Below are positions 16,159 through 27,058 of a stretch of 34,064 nucleotides of DNA, one piece after another; position 1 is the first letter of the stretch; each line of letters begins with the position of its first letter. Source of the DNA: an uncultured Anaerolineae bacterium (GTDB lineage Bacteria > Chloroflexota > Anaerolineae > Aggregatilineales > UBA2796); contig CALKXH010000124.1 in NCBI GenBank assembly GCA_938005675.1, positions 1 to 34,064 of the forward strand, written 5' to 3'. The position numbers and the translations under genes are program-made. A model generated the notes under the pieces. The model was not told the origin of the DNA. It worked only from the letters and a program-made list of their open reading frames with translations, and did not search any database.

Positions 16159-17130
16159 ATGAGTCAGACAGTTCCCGTCACGCCGACGCGCGTCGCCGCC
16201 GTGCGCTTTCAGCGCGTCGGAAAGTTGTATCACTTCGATTGTTCCGCCCTGCCCGACTTAAGAGTCGGCGATCACGTCATCGTGGAGACGGTGCGCGGCG
16301 AGCAAATGGGCGAGATCGCCGCGTTTTATCCGCCGGAGGAAGGGCATACCGACTACAAGCCAATCTTGCGCCTCGCCACGCCGCGCGACCTGCTGCTTAA
16401 GCAGACGTGGGAGGCGAAGCAGCCAGAGGCGCTGATCGAATGCCGCGCCATCGCCGCGCAGCTGGGCGGCTATGAGCAGTGCAAGTTCCTCGCCGCCCAG
16501 TATAGCTACAACGGCGAGCTCCTGACCGTCCTCTACGCCACTGAGGACAACAAACTCAACGTCAACCGCTTGAAGAACGCCCTGAGCAGTAATTTCCCCG
16601 CCCGCGTGGAGTTGCGCCAAGTCGGTCCGCGCGACGTGGCGAAACTGATCGGTGGCATGGGCGCTTGCGGCATCCCGCGCTGCTGTTCCACCTTCCTGAC
16701 CGAGTTCAGCCCGATCTCGATCAAGATGGCGAAGGTGCAAGGCATTTCGCTCAACCCGTCCGAGATCACTGGCATGTGCGGCAGGCTGCGCTGCTGCCTC
16801 GTCTACGAGTACGAACAGTACGTCGAGGCGCGCAAAGGGCTGCCCAAACGCAACAAGCGCGTCCGCACGCCGCACGGCGAGGGCAAAGTGCTGGATGTGC
16901 ATCCCTTGCAGGATGCTGTCACAGTGCTGGTCGGCGAGATTCGCCACCTCGTCAAGCGCGAAGACCTGATCCCGCTAGACGAGCTGGAGGCGCTGGAGAA
17001 AAAAGCGCAAGGCGGCTGCGCTCGCCACGAGAGCGGCGGCTGCGACTGCGGCGCCAAACGCCCCAAAGCCGCGCCAACCGTCTCCGAAGATGACGACGAC
17101 AACTTAACCGACGCCGATGCTTGGGAGTAG
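16159..17130 (+). CDS. ricT: PSP1 C-terminal domain protein, RicT (YaaT)-like
   Basis: This 323-residue cytoplasmic protein is of the RicT/PSP1 family, which in Bacillus forms a complex with RicA and RicF that stimulates mRNA maturation through RNase Y. A beta-rich N-terminal half (VGDHVIVETVRGEQMGEI) is followed by the conserved core with FLAAQYSY, GPRDVAKLIGGMGACG and two Cys groups: Cys170, Cys175-Cys176 and Cys207, Cys212-Cys213 (GMCGRLRCC). In the family such Cys residues bind an iron-sulfur cluster. An unusual C-terminal tail adds Cys residues (GGCARHESGGCDCG) and an Asp-rich end. The LmbE-type gene begins 4 bp downstream. No clear Shine-Dalgarno sequence precedes the ATG. Confidence 0.9.
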   Translation: MSQTVPVTPTRVAAVRFQRVGKLYHFDCSALPDLRVGDHVIVETVRGEQMGEIAAFYPPEEGHTDYKPILRLATPRDLLLKQTWEAKQPEALIECRAIAAQLGGYEQCKFLAAQYSYNGELLTVLYATEDNKLNVNRLKNALSSNFPARVELRQVGPRDVAKLIGGMGACGIPRCCSTFLTEFSPISIKMAKVQGISLNPSEITGMCGRLRCCLVYEYEQYVEARKGLPKRNKRVRTPHGEGKVLDVHPLQDAVTVLVGEIRHLVKREDLIPLDELEALEKKAQGGCARHESGGCDCGAKRPKAAPTVSEDDDDNLTDADAWE

Positions 17131-17134
17131 CTGA

Positions 17135-17856
17135 ATGTCCGACGTATCCAATGCTGATGCGCCTCCAGAGCGCGTCATGGCGATCTACGCCCACCCGGAC
17201 GACCCTGAGTTCTTCAGCGGCGGCTTGCTCGCCAAATGGGCGGCGGCGGGCAAGCAGATCGTCTACGTCCTAGCGACCAGCGGCGATAAAGGCAGCGACG
17301 ATCCAGAGATGACCTCAGAGGCGCTGAGCGCCATCCGCGAGGCGGAGCAGCGCGCCGCCGCCGCCTGCTTGGGCGTGCAGCAAGTCATCTTTCTGCGCTA
17401 CCCCGATGGCGAGCTGGAACACACCCTGCGCTTGCGCCGCGACCTCACGCGCCTGATCCGCCAAATCCGCCCCGATATCGTCATCACCAACGATCCACAG
17501 ACGGTCTGGACGCTCAGCGGCGGCATCAATCACCCCGATCATCGCGCCATCGGCGAGGCGGCGCTCGCGGCGGTCTACCCCTCCGCGCGCGACCGCCTGA
17601 CTTTCATCGAGCTGTGGCGCGACGAAGGGCTGCAACCGCACAAAGTCCGCCAAGTTTACCTAGCTGGCACGCTCGCCCCGAACTGCAAGGTCGATATCAC
17701 CGCCCACCTCGACCGCAAGATCGAGGCGATCAGCCAGCATCGCAGCCAAGTCAAAGACCTCGAAGCGCTAGCTCGCCGCCTGCGCGCCAACAGCGACCCC
17801 GACTTCGACGCCGACGCGCCGCTCTACACGGAGAGCTATCGCGTCTTGACGCTGCG

Positions 17857-17860
<4 letters not shown>
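17135..17860 (+). CDS. PIG-L/LmbE-family deacetylase
   Basis: The protein has 241 residues. Zinc-binding motifs are visible: AHPDDPEFFSGG near residues 20-31 (the AHPDDE-type site, with Pro replacing the usual Glu position before Glu) and NHPDHRAIGEAA, which supplies the third His. The family removes acetyl groups from N-acetylglucosaminyl lipids, thiol precursors (MshB/BshB) or other GlcNAc compounds. No partner glycosyltransferase or ligase for thiol synthesis is nearby, so the substrate is open. It probably shares a transcript with ricT. Its TAG stop overlaps the cimA stop on the opposite strand as CTAG. Confidence 0.87.
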
Positions 17861-19437
<1,577 letters not shown>

Positions 19438-19478
19438 GATCGAGCCTTTCTAGCGAGATGGGAGAGATAGAAAGCGAA

Positions 19479-20042
19479 TTATTCCACGAGATCGGCGAAG
19501 AGCGTGCGCAGCGGCAAGCGAAAGCTCGGCAGGACGTCGCCGCCTTCCAAAGCGTCATCGACTGTCAAGCTCTGGACGCCCGCTGGGCTGTAGCAATCGA
19601 CTGTCTGCAGCTCAGGGTAGACGATCCAGACCATGCGCACGCCGCAGTTCAGGTAATCTTGAACTCTGTGGCGCATTTCAAGGGCGCTATCGCTTGGCGA
19701 GACGATCTCGACCGCCAAGTCAGGCGCGAGCGGCAGATATTTCTGCGGGATCGGCTTGGGCATTCGCGCCTTGCTGATGAAGGCAACGTCTGGGATGCGC
19801 ACCACATCGGGATTGCGCGCCAAGATGAAAGCGCCGCTAGCGCCCGTCACGCAGCCCAGACGATTGTCCTCAACAAAATTTGCCAGATGGCGCGCTGTAC
19901 GCGCCTCAAGCATGCCGCGCAAGCCGCCCGTGCCGCTCACCACCTCGATCAACGCCCCTTTCACCAGCTCGTAGCGCACCCCTTCAGAGGGCGGCAACGC
20001 CCATAGGTCTTCAGCCGTCATCAGCTTGGCTTGAACGTCCAT
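19479..20042 (-). CDS. Uma2-family PD-(D/E)XK nuclease-like protein (second copy)
   Basis: The 187-residue protein carries the Uma2 fold, a restriction-endonuclease-like domain common in Cyanobacteria and Chloroflexota. Conserved blocks are MTAEDLWALPPSEGVRYELVKG (residues 8-29; the Glu is a core residue), RIPDVAFIS, PDLAVEIVSPSD with Asp and Glu of the nuclease motif, and MVWIVYPELQTVDCY. The biological role of the family is unknown. It is embedded between leuA (54 bp) and cimA (41 bp) with AAGGAG eight bases before the ATG, so it is co-expressed with BCAA enzymes. It is only distantly similar to the other Uma2 gene in this operon. Confidence 0.87.
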   Translation of the reverse strand: MDVQAKLMTAEDLWALPPSEGVRYELVKGALIEVVSGTGGLRGMLEARTARHLANFVEDNRLGCVTGASGAFILARNPDVVRIPDVAFISKARMPKPIPQKYLPLAPDLAVEIVSPSDSALEMRHRVQDYLNCGVRMVWIVYPELQTVDCYSPAGVQSLTVDDALEGGDVLPSFRLPLRTLFADLVE

Positions 20043-20096
20043 CGCGCGAGCTCCTTGCGGCGCGCCGCCGCGCCCGAACGGTCGATCAGGGCGCGC

Positions 20097-21707
<1,611 letters not shown>

Positions 21708-21733
21708 AGGGCGATATCCTTTCAGACACTCAG

Positions 21734-22756
21734 TCAGGCACTTGGATCGTAATCCTGCAGGCGTTTAGGCTTGAGGAACTGCATCATCTCGCGCAGGCGC
21801 GCGCCGACGTCCTCAACGGGGTGGGCACGCTCGGCGCGGCGGCGCGCCAAAAAGTTGGGCAGACCGTTGGCGTTCTCCTCGATCCACTGTTCGGCGAACG
21901 AGCCATCTCGAATCTCGGCGAGAATCTGGCGCATGGCGCGGCGCGTCTCGTCGGTCACCACGCGGTCGCCGCTCAGATAGCCGCCGTACTCAGCCGTATC
22001 GCTGACTGAATACCACATATAGCTCATGCCGCCTTGATAGAGCAGATCGACGATCAGCTTGAGTTCATGCAGGCACTCAAAGTAGGCGACCTCAGGCTGA
22101 TAGCCCGCCTCGACGAGCGTCTCGAAGGCGGCTTTGATCAGCGCCGTGACGCCGCCGCACAAGATGGTCTGCTCGCCGAATAGATCGGTCTCGGTCTCTT
22201 CGGCGAAGGTGGTCTCCAAGACGCCGGCGCGCGTGCCGCCGATGGCTTTGGCGTAGGCGAGGGCGTTCGCTTTCGCCTTGCCGCTGGCATCTTGCTGCAC
22301 AGCCAGCAAGCACGGGATGCCGACGCCCTCTACAAAGGTCTCGCGCAGGCGATGACCGGGTCCTTTCGGCGCCACCATCGAGACATCCACGCCCTGCGGC
22401 GGCACGATCTGCCCGTAACGGATGTTGAAGCCGTGCGCGAACATGAGCGTATCGCCCGCCTGCAAGTGCGGCGCGATCTCGGCGCGGTAGACGGCGGCTT
22501 GCTTGGTATCCGGGATCAGCAGCATGATGAACTGCGCCCGTTCAGCCGCCTCCGCCACGGGGAGCACCGTCAAGCCCTCCGCCTCCGCTTTCGGGCGCGA
22601 TTTGCTCTCGGCGTGCAAGCCGACCACCACATTCACGCCGCTATCGCGCAGGTTGAGCGCGTGGGCGTGACCTTGACTGCCATAGCCGATGATCGCCACG
22701 GTCTTGCCGTCCAGCAGGCTGAGATCGGCGTCTTGATCGTAGTAAAGCGTAGCCAT
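21734..22756 (-). CDS. ilvC: Ketol-acid reductoisomerase, class I
   Basis: This 340-residue enzyme isomerises and reduces acetolactate or acetohydroxybutyrate to the dihydroxy acids. The Rossmann motif is [19 protein letters not shown], followed by [12 protein letters not shown] and the Mg-binding [12 protein letters not shown] with Glu residues in the knotted C-terminal domain ([15 protein letters not shown]). The length matches class I. The cofactor loop at residues 48-54 reads HAESKSR, whereas NADPH enzymes usually have Arg-x-Gly-Ser at its start, so cofactor preference is uncertain. The spacing is 30 bp from ilvN and 26 bp to leuA. Only a distant AAGGG is seen upstream. Confidence 0.95.
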   Translation of the reverse strand: MATLYYDQDADLSLLDGKTVAIIGYGSQGHAHALNLRDSGVNVVVGLHAESKSRPKAEAEGLTVLPVAEAAERAQFIMLLIPDTKQAAVYRAEIAPHLQAGDTLMFAHGFNIRYGQIVPPQGVDVSMVAPKGPGHRLRETFVEGVGIPCLLAVQQDASGKAKANALAYAKAIGGTRAGVLETTFAEETETDLFGEQTILCGGVTALIKAAFETLVEAGYQPEVAYFECLHELKLIVDLLYQGGMSYMWYSVSDTAEYGGYLSGDRVVTDETRRAMRQILAEIRDGSFAEQWIEENANGLPNFLARRRAERAHPVEDVGARLREMMQFLKPKRLQDYDPSA

Positions 22757-22786
22757 TGCGGAAATGTGTCCCTTCTGTGAAGCCCG

Positions 22787-23278
22787 TCAAGCCAGTTGTG
22801 GGGCTTGCACGACGTGATTGCCGCGCCCCATCGCCACCACGCCCGTGCGCACTAGCTCGATGATGCCGTGCGGACGGAGCGCCTCGATGAACTGTTCAAC
22901 GCGATCCTCTTCATCGCTCAGATCGAGGATCATCGCGCCGTCTCTGTAGTCGATGATGCGCGCGCCGAACTGGCTGGCAAGGACAGCCACCTCAGCCGAG
23001 GCGCGCACCTTGATCAGCGCTAGATCGCGGCTGACCGATGGCTGCTCAGTGATTTCGTAGACCTGAATCACGTTGACCAGCTTGTAGAGGTTCTTTTGCA
23101 CCTGATCGACGCGCGTCACGTCGCTATCCAGCACGATGGTCATGCGCGAGATGTTGGGGTCTTCGGTGCGCCCGACGGTCAGGCTATCGATGTTGAAGTT
23201 GCGGCGGCGGAATAGGCTGGCGACGCGGTTCAGCACGCCGGGTTCGTTCTCCACCAGTGCCACGAGGGTATGTTTCAT
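22787..23278 (-). CDS. ilvN: Acetolactate synthase small (regulatory) subunit
   Basis: The 163-residue protein matches the usual IlvN/IlvH length. The N-terminal ACT domain reads HTLVALVENEPGVLNRVASL, then FNIDSLTVGRTEDPNISRMTIV; the second half is the ACT-like C-terminal domain that activates the catalytic subunit. Valine binding at the ACT interface would give feedback inhibition. Its ATG overlaps the stop of a Uma2 gene as ATGA, so its translation is probably coupled to that gene rather than directly to ilvB. Such an insertion between ilvB and ilvN is unusual. Confidence 0.95.
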   Translation of the reverse strand: MKHTLVALVENEPGVLNRVASLFRRRNFNIDSLTVGRTEDPNISRMTIVLDSDVTRVDQVQKNLYKLVNVIQVYEITEQPSVSRDLALIKVRASAEVAVLASQFGARIIDYRDGAMILDLSDEEDRVEQFIEALRPHGIIELVRTGVVAMGRGNHVVQAPQLA

Positions 23279-23844
23279 GGTTGTGCCTCCACTCCTTTGA
23301 AAAAGTCGGCAAGGGCGAGACTGAAATCAGGCAGGACTTCCCCGCCTGTGAGCGTGCCTTCAACGGGCACGATTTGCACGCGATTTGGGTCGCTGTAGGC
23401 ATAGACCTTGCGCCGTTCAGGGTAAATGATCCACACGGCGCGAGCGCCCGCGCTGAAGTGTTCCTCGATCTTGCAGAGCACCTCATCGGTCGTCTCGTTG
23501 GCAGAGACGATCTCGATAGCTAGATCGGGCGCGCCGACGAAGTACTCATTCAGATTGCGATCCACCAGGCGCGCCGCCGCAACGAAGGCAATATCGGGCG
23601 CGCGCAACGTATCAGGCTCGCGCCGCAGCACAAAACCAACGTCGCTAAAAACCTTCCCTAAGCGACGCGGCATCACATGGCTGACCAAGTCAGCCACCAG
23701 CAGCGCTTGCAACAAACCGTGAATCGGCTTTGAGCGGCTCACTTCGATCAAAACGCCTTTCACCAGTTCGTAGCGCTTGCCATCATCAGGTAAGTTTGCG
23801 AATGCCTCAACAGTCAGTGGGCGCGTCTGCGATTGCGTAGTCAT
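23275..23844 (-). CDS. Uma2-family PD-(D/E)XK nuclease-like protein (first copy)
   Basis: This is a 189-residue Uma2 protein. Blocks seen are LTVEAFANLPDDGKRYELVKG (10-30), APDIAFVAA, PDLAIEIVSANE (nuclease-type Asp and Glu) and AVWIIYPERRKVYAY. Active-site residues look intact, but the family's substrate is not established. The start has GAGG six bases upstream. It lies 54 bp after ilvB and overlaps ilvN by 4 bp, so its translation controls the ilvN start. The ilvB-Uma2 gap contains an 8-bp hairpin (23862-23869 with 23881-23888). Similarity to the second Uma2 of the operon is low, arguing against a recent duplication. Confidence 0.87.
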   Translation of the reverse strand: MTTQSQTRPLTVEAFANLPDDGKRYELVKGVLIEVSRSKPIHGLLQALLVADLVSHVMPRRLGKVFSDVGFVLRREPDTLRAPDIAFVAAARLVDRNLNEYFVGAPDLAIEIVSANETTDEVLCKIEEHFSAGARAVWIIYPERRKVYAYSDPNRVQIVPVEGTLTGGEVLPDFSLALADFFKGVEAQP

Positions 23845-23861
23845 CTATCGCCTCGTTTGGC

Positions 23862-23888
23862 GCGTGAGCAGGCGCTGCCCGCTCACGC
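23862..23888 (-). other. Hairpin between ilvB and the first Uma2 gene
   Basis: GCGTGAGC and GCTCACGC form a perfect 8-bp stem with an 11-nt loop in the 54-bp gap. There is no U-tract, so it may be an mRNA processing or stabilising element. Confidence 0.35.
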
Positions 23889-23898
23889 CGTGAATAAC

Positions 23899-25626
23899 TT
23901 AGTGATTCTCCGACCAGTCGGGCAGGTTGCGCGGCGGCGCTGGACGGCGGATCATCTTATCCAGGTCAGCGCCGGCTGGCACCATCGGATAGACGATGTC
24001 CTCTTTTTCGACCTGAAACTCGACGACGGTCGGCGCGTTGATGCTGTGCGCCCACGCCACTGTCTCAGGGATTTCGGCGCGCGTGCGCACGCGGCGCGCC
24101 GCGATGCCGTACGCCTCCGCCAACTTGACGAAGTCGGGGTTGTGCATGGGCGTGGCGTTGTAGCGCTCGCCATGGAAGAACTCCTGCCATTGGCGCACCA
24201 TGCCCAGATAGGCGTTGTTGATGATGGCGACGTTCACATTGACGTTCTCCTGAGCCGCCGTCGCCAGCTCGCACAGGGTCATCTGGAAGCCGCCATCGCC
24301 CACAATCGCCCAGACGGTCTCCTGAGGCGCGCCCAGCTTGACGCCAATCGCCGCTGGGAAGCCGAAGCCCATCGTGCCGAGCCCGCCGCTGGTGATCAAG
24401 GTGCGCGGGCGCTGATTCAGGTAGTATTGCGCCGTCCACATCTGGTGCTGACCGACATCGGTGACCACGATGGCGTCGCCGTTGGTGGCTGCCCACAGGT
24501 CGTGGATGGCGTGCGCGGCGTAGAGCTTATCGCTCGGAGCGACGTGATGGACGATGTCGCGCTCGTCGGTCTCCTCCTGCCAGTTGCGAATCTCGCCCAG
24601 CCACGCGGCGTGGCTCAGGCTCGGCACGTGCGGCAGGAGTTGCTCCAGCACGGTGCGCAGGTCGCCAGCGATGCCGACGTCGACCTTGACGTTCTTGTTC
24701 AGCTCGCTGGCGTCGATATCGATGTGAATCTTGCGCGAATTGGGCGAGTAGGTGCGCAAATTGCCCGTGACGCGATCGTCGAAGCGCATTCCGAAGGCGA
24801 GCAGCAGGTCGGCGCTTTGAATCGCTTGATTGACGGCTGCCGCGCCGTGCATTCCCATCATGCCCAAGCACAGCGGATGCGCCTCTGGCATGGCGCCCTT
24901 GCCCAGGAGCGTCAGCGCGACGGGAATCTGCGCCCGTTCAGCCAGCTCCAGCAGTTGGCGCTCAGCGCCGCTCATCATCACGCCGTGACCAGCTAGGATC
25001 AGCGGGCGCTCGGCGCTCTTGATCAGGGCGAGGGCGCGCTCGATCTGATCGGGCGTGGCAGCTGAGGGCGGCACGTAGCCGGGCAGGCGCAGCGGCTCGG
25101 TTGGATAGGTGAAGTCGAGCTTCTGATTTTGAGCGTCTTTGGTGATATCGACCAGAACCGGTCCCGGGCGCCCTGTGCGCGCGATGTGAAAAGCTTTGCG
25201 CAGGGCGGGCGCGATCTGCTTGACGTTGGTGACGAGGAAGTTGTGCTTGGTGATCGGCAAGGTGATGCCAGTGATATCCGTCTCTTGGAAGGCATCCGAG
25301 CCGAGCACAGTGCTTGGCACCTGCCCGGTGATGCAGACCAGCGGCACGGAGTCCATCATGGCGGTGGCGATGCCGGTGACCATGTTGGTGGCGCCGGGTC
25401 CGCTGGTTGCCATTGCCACGCCGACCTTGCCGGTGATGCGTGCGTAGCCATCCGCCATGTGGGTGGCGCCCTGCTCGTGGCGCACAAGGACGTGCCGCAC
25501 CCGATCTTGATATTTGCTGAGCGCGTCGTAAGTGGGCAGGATAGCTCCGCCCGGATAGCCGAAGACGATCTCGACGCCCTCGCGCAGCAGGCATTCCCAG
25601 ATGATTTCTGCGCCCGTCAGTTCCAT
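23899..25626 (-). CDS. ilvB: Acetolactate synthase large (catalytic) subunit
   Basis: This 575-residue thiamine-diphosphate enzyme joins two pyruvates to acetolactate, or pyruvate and 2-oxobutanoate to acetohydroxybutyrate. The catalytic Glu51 lies in VRHEQGATHMADGYAR, and VFGYPGGAILPTYDAL precedes it. The central domain carries the FAD-associated LLAFGMRFDDRVTG, and the C-terminal ThDP/Mg motif reads GDGGFQMTLCELATA through NNAYLGMVRQWQ. The length is standard. It is the first large gene after the attenuator and the 62-residue acidic ORF, with an imperfect AAGGCGG before the ATG. It pairs with IlvN, which is encoded after an inserted Uma2 gene. Confidence 0.95.
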   Translation of the reverse strand: MELTGAEIIWECLLREGVEIVFGYPGGAILPTYDALSKYQDRVRHVLVRHEQGATHMADGYARITGKVGVAMATSGPGATNMVTGIATAMMDSVPLVCITGQVPSTVLGSDAFQETDITGITLPITKHNFLVTNVKQIAPALRKAFHIARTGRPGPVLVDITKDAQNQKLDFTYPTEPLRLPGYVPPSAATPDQIERALALIKSAERPLILAGHGVMMSGAERQLLELAERAQIPVALTLLGKGAMPEAHPLCLGMMGMHGAAAVNQAIQSADLLLAFGMRFDDRVTGNLRTYSPNSRKIHIDIDASELNKNVKVDVGIAGDLRTVLEQLLPHVPSLSHAAWLGEIRNWQEETDERDIVHHVAPSDKLYAAHAIHDLWAATNGDAIVVTDVGQHQMWTAQYYLNQRPRTLITSGGLGTMGFGFPAAIGVKLGAPQETVWAIVGDGGFQMTLCELATAAQENVNVNVAIINNAYLGMVRQWQEFFHGERYNATPMHNPDFVKLAEAYGIAARRVRTRAEIPETVAWAHSINAPTVVEFQVEKEDIVYPMVPAGADLDKMIRRPAPPRNLPDWSENH

Positions 25627-25677
25627 AGAAGTCCGCCTTTGTTACAGATTTTCCCCACTAGCCGAAAAAACGCGCCT

Positions 25678-25866
25678 TCAGCCCTCAAAGATGGCGGAAA
25701 GCGCGTCGTGCGTCGGACTCTCATCCTCAGCCGATTGCCACAGGGCTGCCGCTTGTGACTCGGATGCTTCAGCCTCAGCTTCCTCTTGGAACAGCTCAGT
25801 CCACGGGCTGGTGTGGCTGTGCATCTCCAGCAGTGCCTCATCTTGGGGCATATCAGGATACAACAT
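25678..25866 (-). CDS. Very acidic small protein heading the BCAA operon
   Basis: The frame encodes 62 residues with 15 Asp/Glu and no Lys or Arg, which is unlike random GC-rich translation and gives a very low isoelectric point. No known domain is recognised; it begins MLYPDMPQDEALLEM and has an EEAEAEASES run, so it is probably disordered or helical. AAGGAG lies ten bases before the ATG. It sits between the attenuator terminator (25911-25943) and ilvB (51 bp further), so it should be made only when the terminator is read through. It could be a regulatory or partner protein of acetolactate synthase, or a translated spacer ORF. Confidence 0.55.
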   Translation of the reverse strand: MLYPDMPQDEALLEMHSHTSPWTELFQEEAEAEASESQAAALWQSAEDESPTHDALSAIFEG

Positions 25867-25910
25867 GATGACTTCACTCCTTCAGCTTGTGTTGATGCGA
25901 AAACTTGGCA

Positions 25911-25943
25911 CAAAAAAACCGCCCGTCGGTCGGGCGGCTTTTT
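25911..25943 (-). terminator. Intrinsic terminator of the BCAA leader (attenuator)
   Basis: On the minus strand CCGCCCG-ACCGA-CGGGCGG forms a 7-bp GC stem, extended by one G-U pair and A-U pairs, followed by seven U. The same hairpin also has a short U-tract on the plus strand, but no plus-strand gene ends here. It lies 18 bases after the leader ORF stop and upstream of all operon genes. Confidence 0.8.
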
Positions 25944-25961
25944 GCTCAAACTAGCGAATGT

Positions 25962-26123
25962 TCAGGAGGCTCTCCCATACACGCGCCAAGCAGCCCAACC
26001 GTTCAGCTCGCAGCGAATAATCGCTACGAGGTCGGTAAGGTTGATAAGGCTAAGCGCAGTGCGTAGGCTGACCGTTGACATAAGACGTTCTTGTGCTTCC
26101 TTGAACAATCTGGCTTTAAGCAT
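25962..26123 (-). CDS. BCAA-rich leader peptide of the ilv-leu operon
   Basis: The leader ORF has 53 codons from an ATG at 26123-26121, with CAGGT about five bases upstream. Residues 24-36 contain eight Leu/Ile/Val out of 13 (codons at 26054-26016), the density expected of a regulatory leader peptide. The end (GWAAWRVYGRAS) encodes antiterminator segment 2. A ribosome stalled near codons 32-36 would cover the segment-1 region and leave segment 2 free; one that reaches the stop would let 1:2 and the terminator form. A second ATG at codon 15 (26081) is an alternative start. No known protein domain is seen, and no T-box consensus occurs in the leader. Confidence 0.65.
   Translation of the reverse strand: MLKARLFKEAQERLMSTVSLRTALSLINLTDLVAIIRCELNGWAAWRVYGRAS
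25988..26051 (-). promoter_or_regulatory. Antiterminator and anti-antiterminator segments of the leader
   Basis: In the minus-strand RNA, segment 2 (26001-25988) can pair with the terminator 5' arm and loop (25940-25927) over 14 positions: 12 Watson-Crick, one G-U and one C-U mismatch. Forming this helix excludes the terminator. Segment 1 (26051-26039, codons 25-29 of the leader ORF) can pair with 26000-25992 of segment 2: five plus four base pairs around a 4-nt bulge. An AGCGA/TCGCT hairpin (26012-26025) sits between. This gives the alternative 1:2, 2:3 and 3:4 structures expected of a ribosome-controlled attenuator. The pairing was found by eye; folding energies were not computed. Confidence 0.7.
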
Positions 26124-26208
26124 AGGCGACCTGCCCTCAGCGCGCAACTAGCATTTTGCACAAGGGAAAACGGCTTTTTTGAGGCAAAATGACCAAAGCG
26201 CCCCCACA
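26124..26208 (-). other. Upstream part of the BCAA leader; promoter not resolved
   Basis: The BCAA operon promoter must lie here or slightly further upstream, but no minus-strand -35/-10 pair is convincing. An AT-rich patch at 26151-26190 with TTGCCT and CAAAAT on the minus strand is the best region, with poor spacing. The divergent promoter of the DUF4231 gene adjoins it. Confidence 0.3.
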
Positions 26209-26237
26209 TTGCCCATCTGCGGCACATCTTGTATAGT
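26209..26237 (+). promoter_or_regulatory. Promoter of the DUF4231/SLATT-like pair
   Basis: TTGCCC (26209-26214, 4 of 6) and TATAGT (26232-26237, 5 of 6) are 17 bp apart. Initiation near 26244 would leave a leader of about 40 nt including AAAGGA before the start codon. Confidence 0.5.
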
Positions 26238-26284
26238 GAACAGGACGTCATCACTGCATTTTAAGAGCGTTTAGAAAGGATTGG

Positions 26285-27058
26285 ATGCCGATGGCGAATC
26301 CCGATGCCCCTGAAGCGCCCCGCCCGCGTTCGCAGCAGAAAGGCGATCCGCGCCGCCGATGGCCCGCTTGGGCGAAGCAGCTGCCGCACTTCAAGCTGCC
26401 GCCCGCCGACCCAAACTTCTCCCTCGTGCCAAAGCAAGAAGCTCTCGATCTGCTGCGCCCCGATCCCAGCAAGGTCACCGATAGCACGAGCGCCTCTGCC
26501 TATCCGCCTTTCCGCGCCACCGATAAAACAATCCGCGCCATCGAGAGCGATCTCGACCTGCTGGAGCGCGAAGTGGTCAAGCTTTTCCGCGAGCGCGACC
26601 TTGAGGCGAAATTGCAACAGAATCGCTATCGTTTGTATCAAATCAGCTTCATCGCGCTCTCGGCTGTAGCGACCGCCATCGGCTCGCTCTTGGCGTTGGC
26701 ACTGACTCAGCAACCGCCCGTCTGGGTGCCCGTGCTGGGCTTCGCCGAGACCGTCGTGGCGCTCTTGGCGACTTTTCTGGCTCAGATCAGCGGGCGCGAG
26801 TCGCCCTTCATGCTGTGGCTGGAGAATCGACGGGCGGCGGAGAGTCTGCGCCGCGAGTATTTCCGTTACCTCGTGCGCCTGCCGCCTTACGATAACGAGT
26901 CGATGCCCCCTTATGAGCGCCGCTTATTGCTGGCGGAGCGCGCCGCGCTGATCAACCGCGGCAGCTCGCCCGATGATCGCGCCACCACCACGCTGAGTGG
27001 TGCATTGACCGCCGAGAGCGTCCCCACTCGCCCGCAAGGAGGTAGCAGCAATGGATGA
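26285..27058 (+). CDS. DUF4231/SLATT-like 2-TM membrane protein, first of pair
   Basis: The protein has 257 residues. Residues 1-80 are polar and Pro-rich; 80-112 form a charged helix (ESDLDLLEREVVKLFRERD); membrane helices lie at about 119-140 and 148-167; a cytoplasmic helix with NRRAAESLRREYFRY (181-195) and LPPYDN follows. This layout, with the R-x-x-A-E-x-L-x-x-E-x-x-x-Y signature after TM2, fits DUF4231 of the SLATT superfamily. Some members are proposed pore-forming effectors of nucleotide-signal defence systems. No sensor or nucleotide cyclase is nearby. Its end overlaps the second gene by 8 bp. AAAGGA lies four bases before this ATG and ten before the next in-frame ATG (26291), so either may be used. 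Confidence 0.7.
   Translation: MPMANPDAPEAPRPRSQQKGDPRRRWPAWAKQLPHFKLPPADPNFSLVPKQEALDLLRPDPSKVTDSTSASAYPPFRATDKTIRAIESDLDLLEREVVKLFRERDLEAKLQQNRYRLYQISFIALSAVATAIGSLLALALTQQPPVWVPVLGFAETVVALLATFLAQISGRESPFMLWLENRRAAESLRREYFRYLVRLPPYDNESMPPYERRLLLAERAALINRGSSPDDRATTTLSGALTAESVPTRPQGGSSNG

Noticed and set aside
23833-24996. Plus-strand open frame of 387 codons
   Set aside because: Antisense to ilvB with no recognisable domain and a composition rich in Ala, Arg, His and Val; a shadow of third-codon-position GC bias.
25905-26260. T-box riboswitch upstream of ilvB
   Set aside because: The expected location fits, but the T-box consensus AGGGTGGNACCGCG and a UGGN antiterminator bulge are not found on the minus strand; the leader ORF with overlapping pairing explains the region better.
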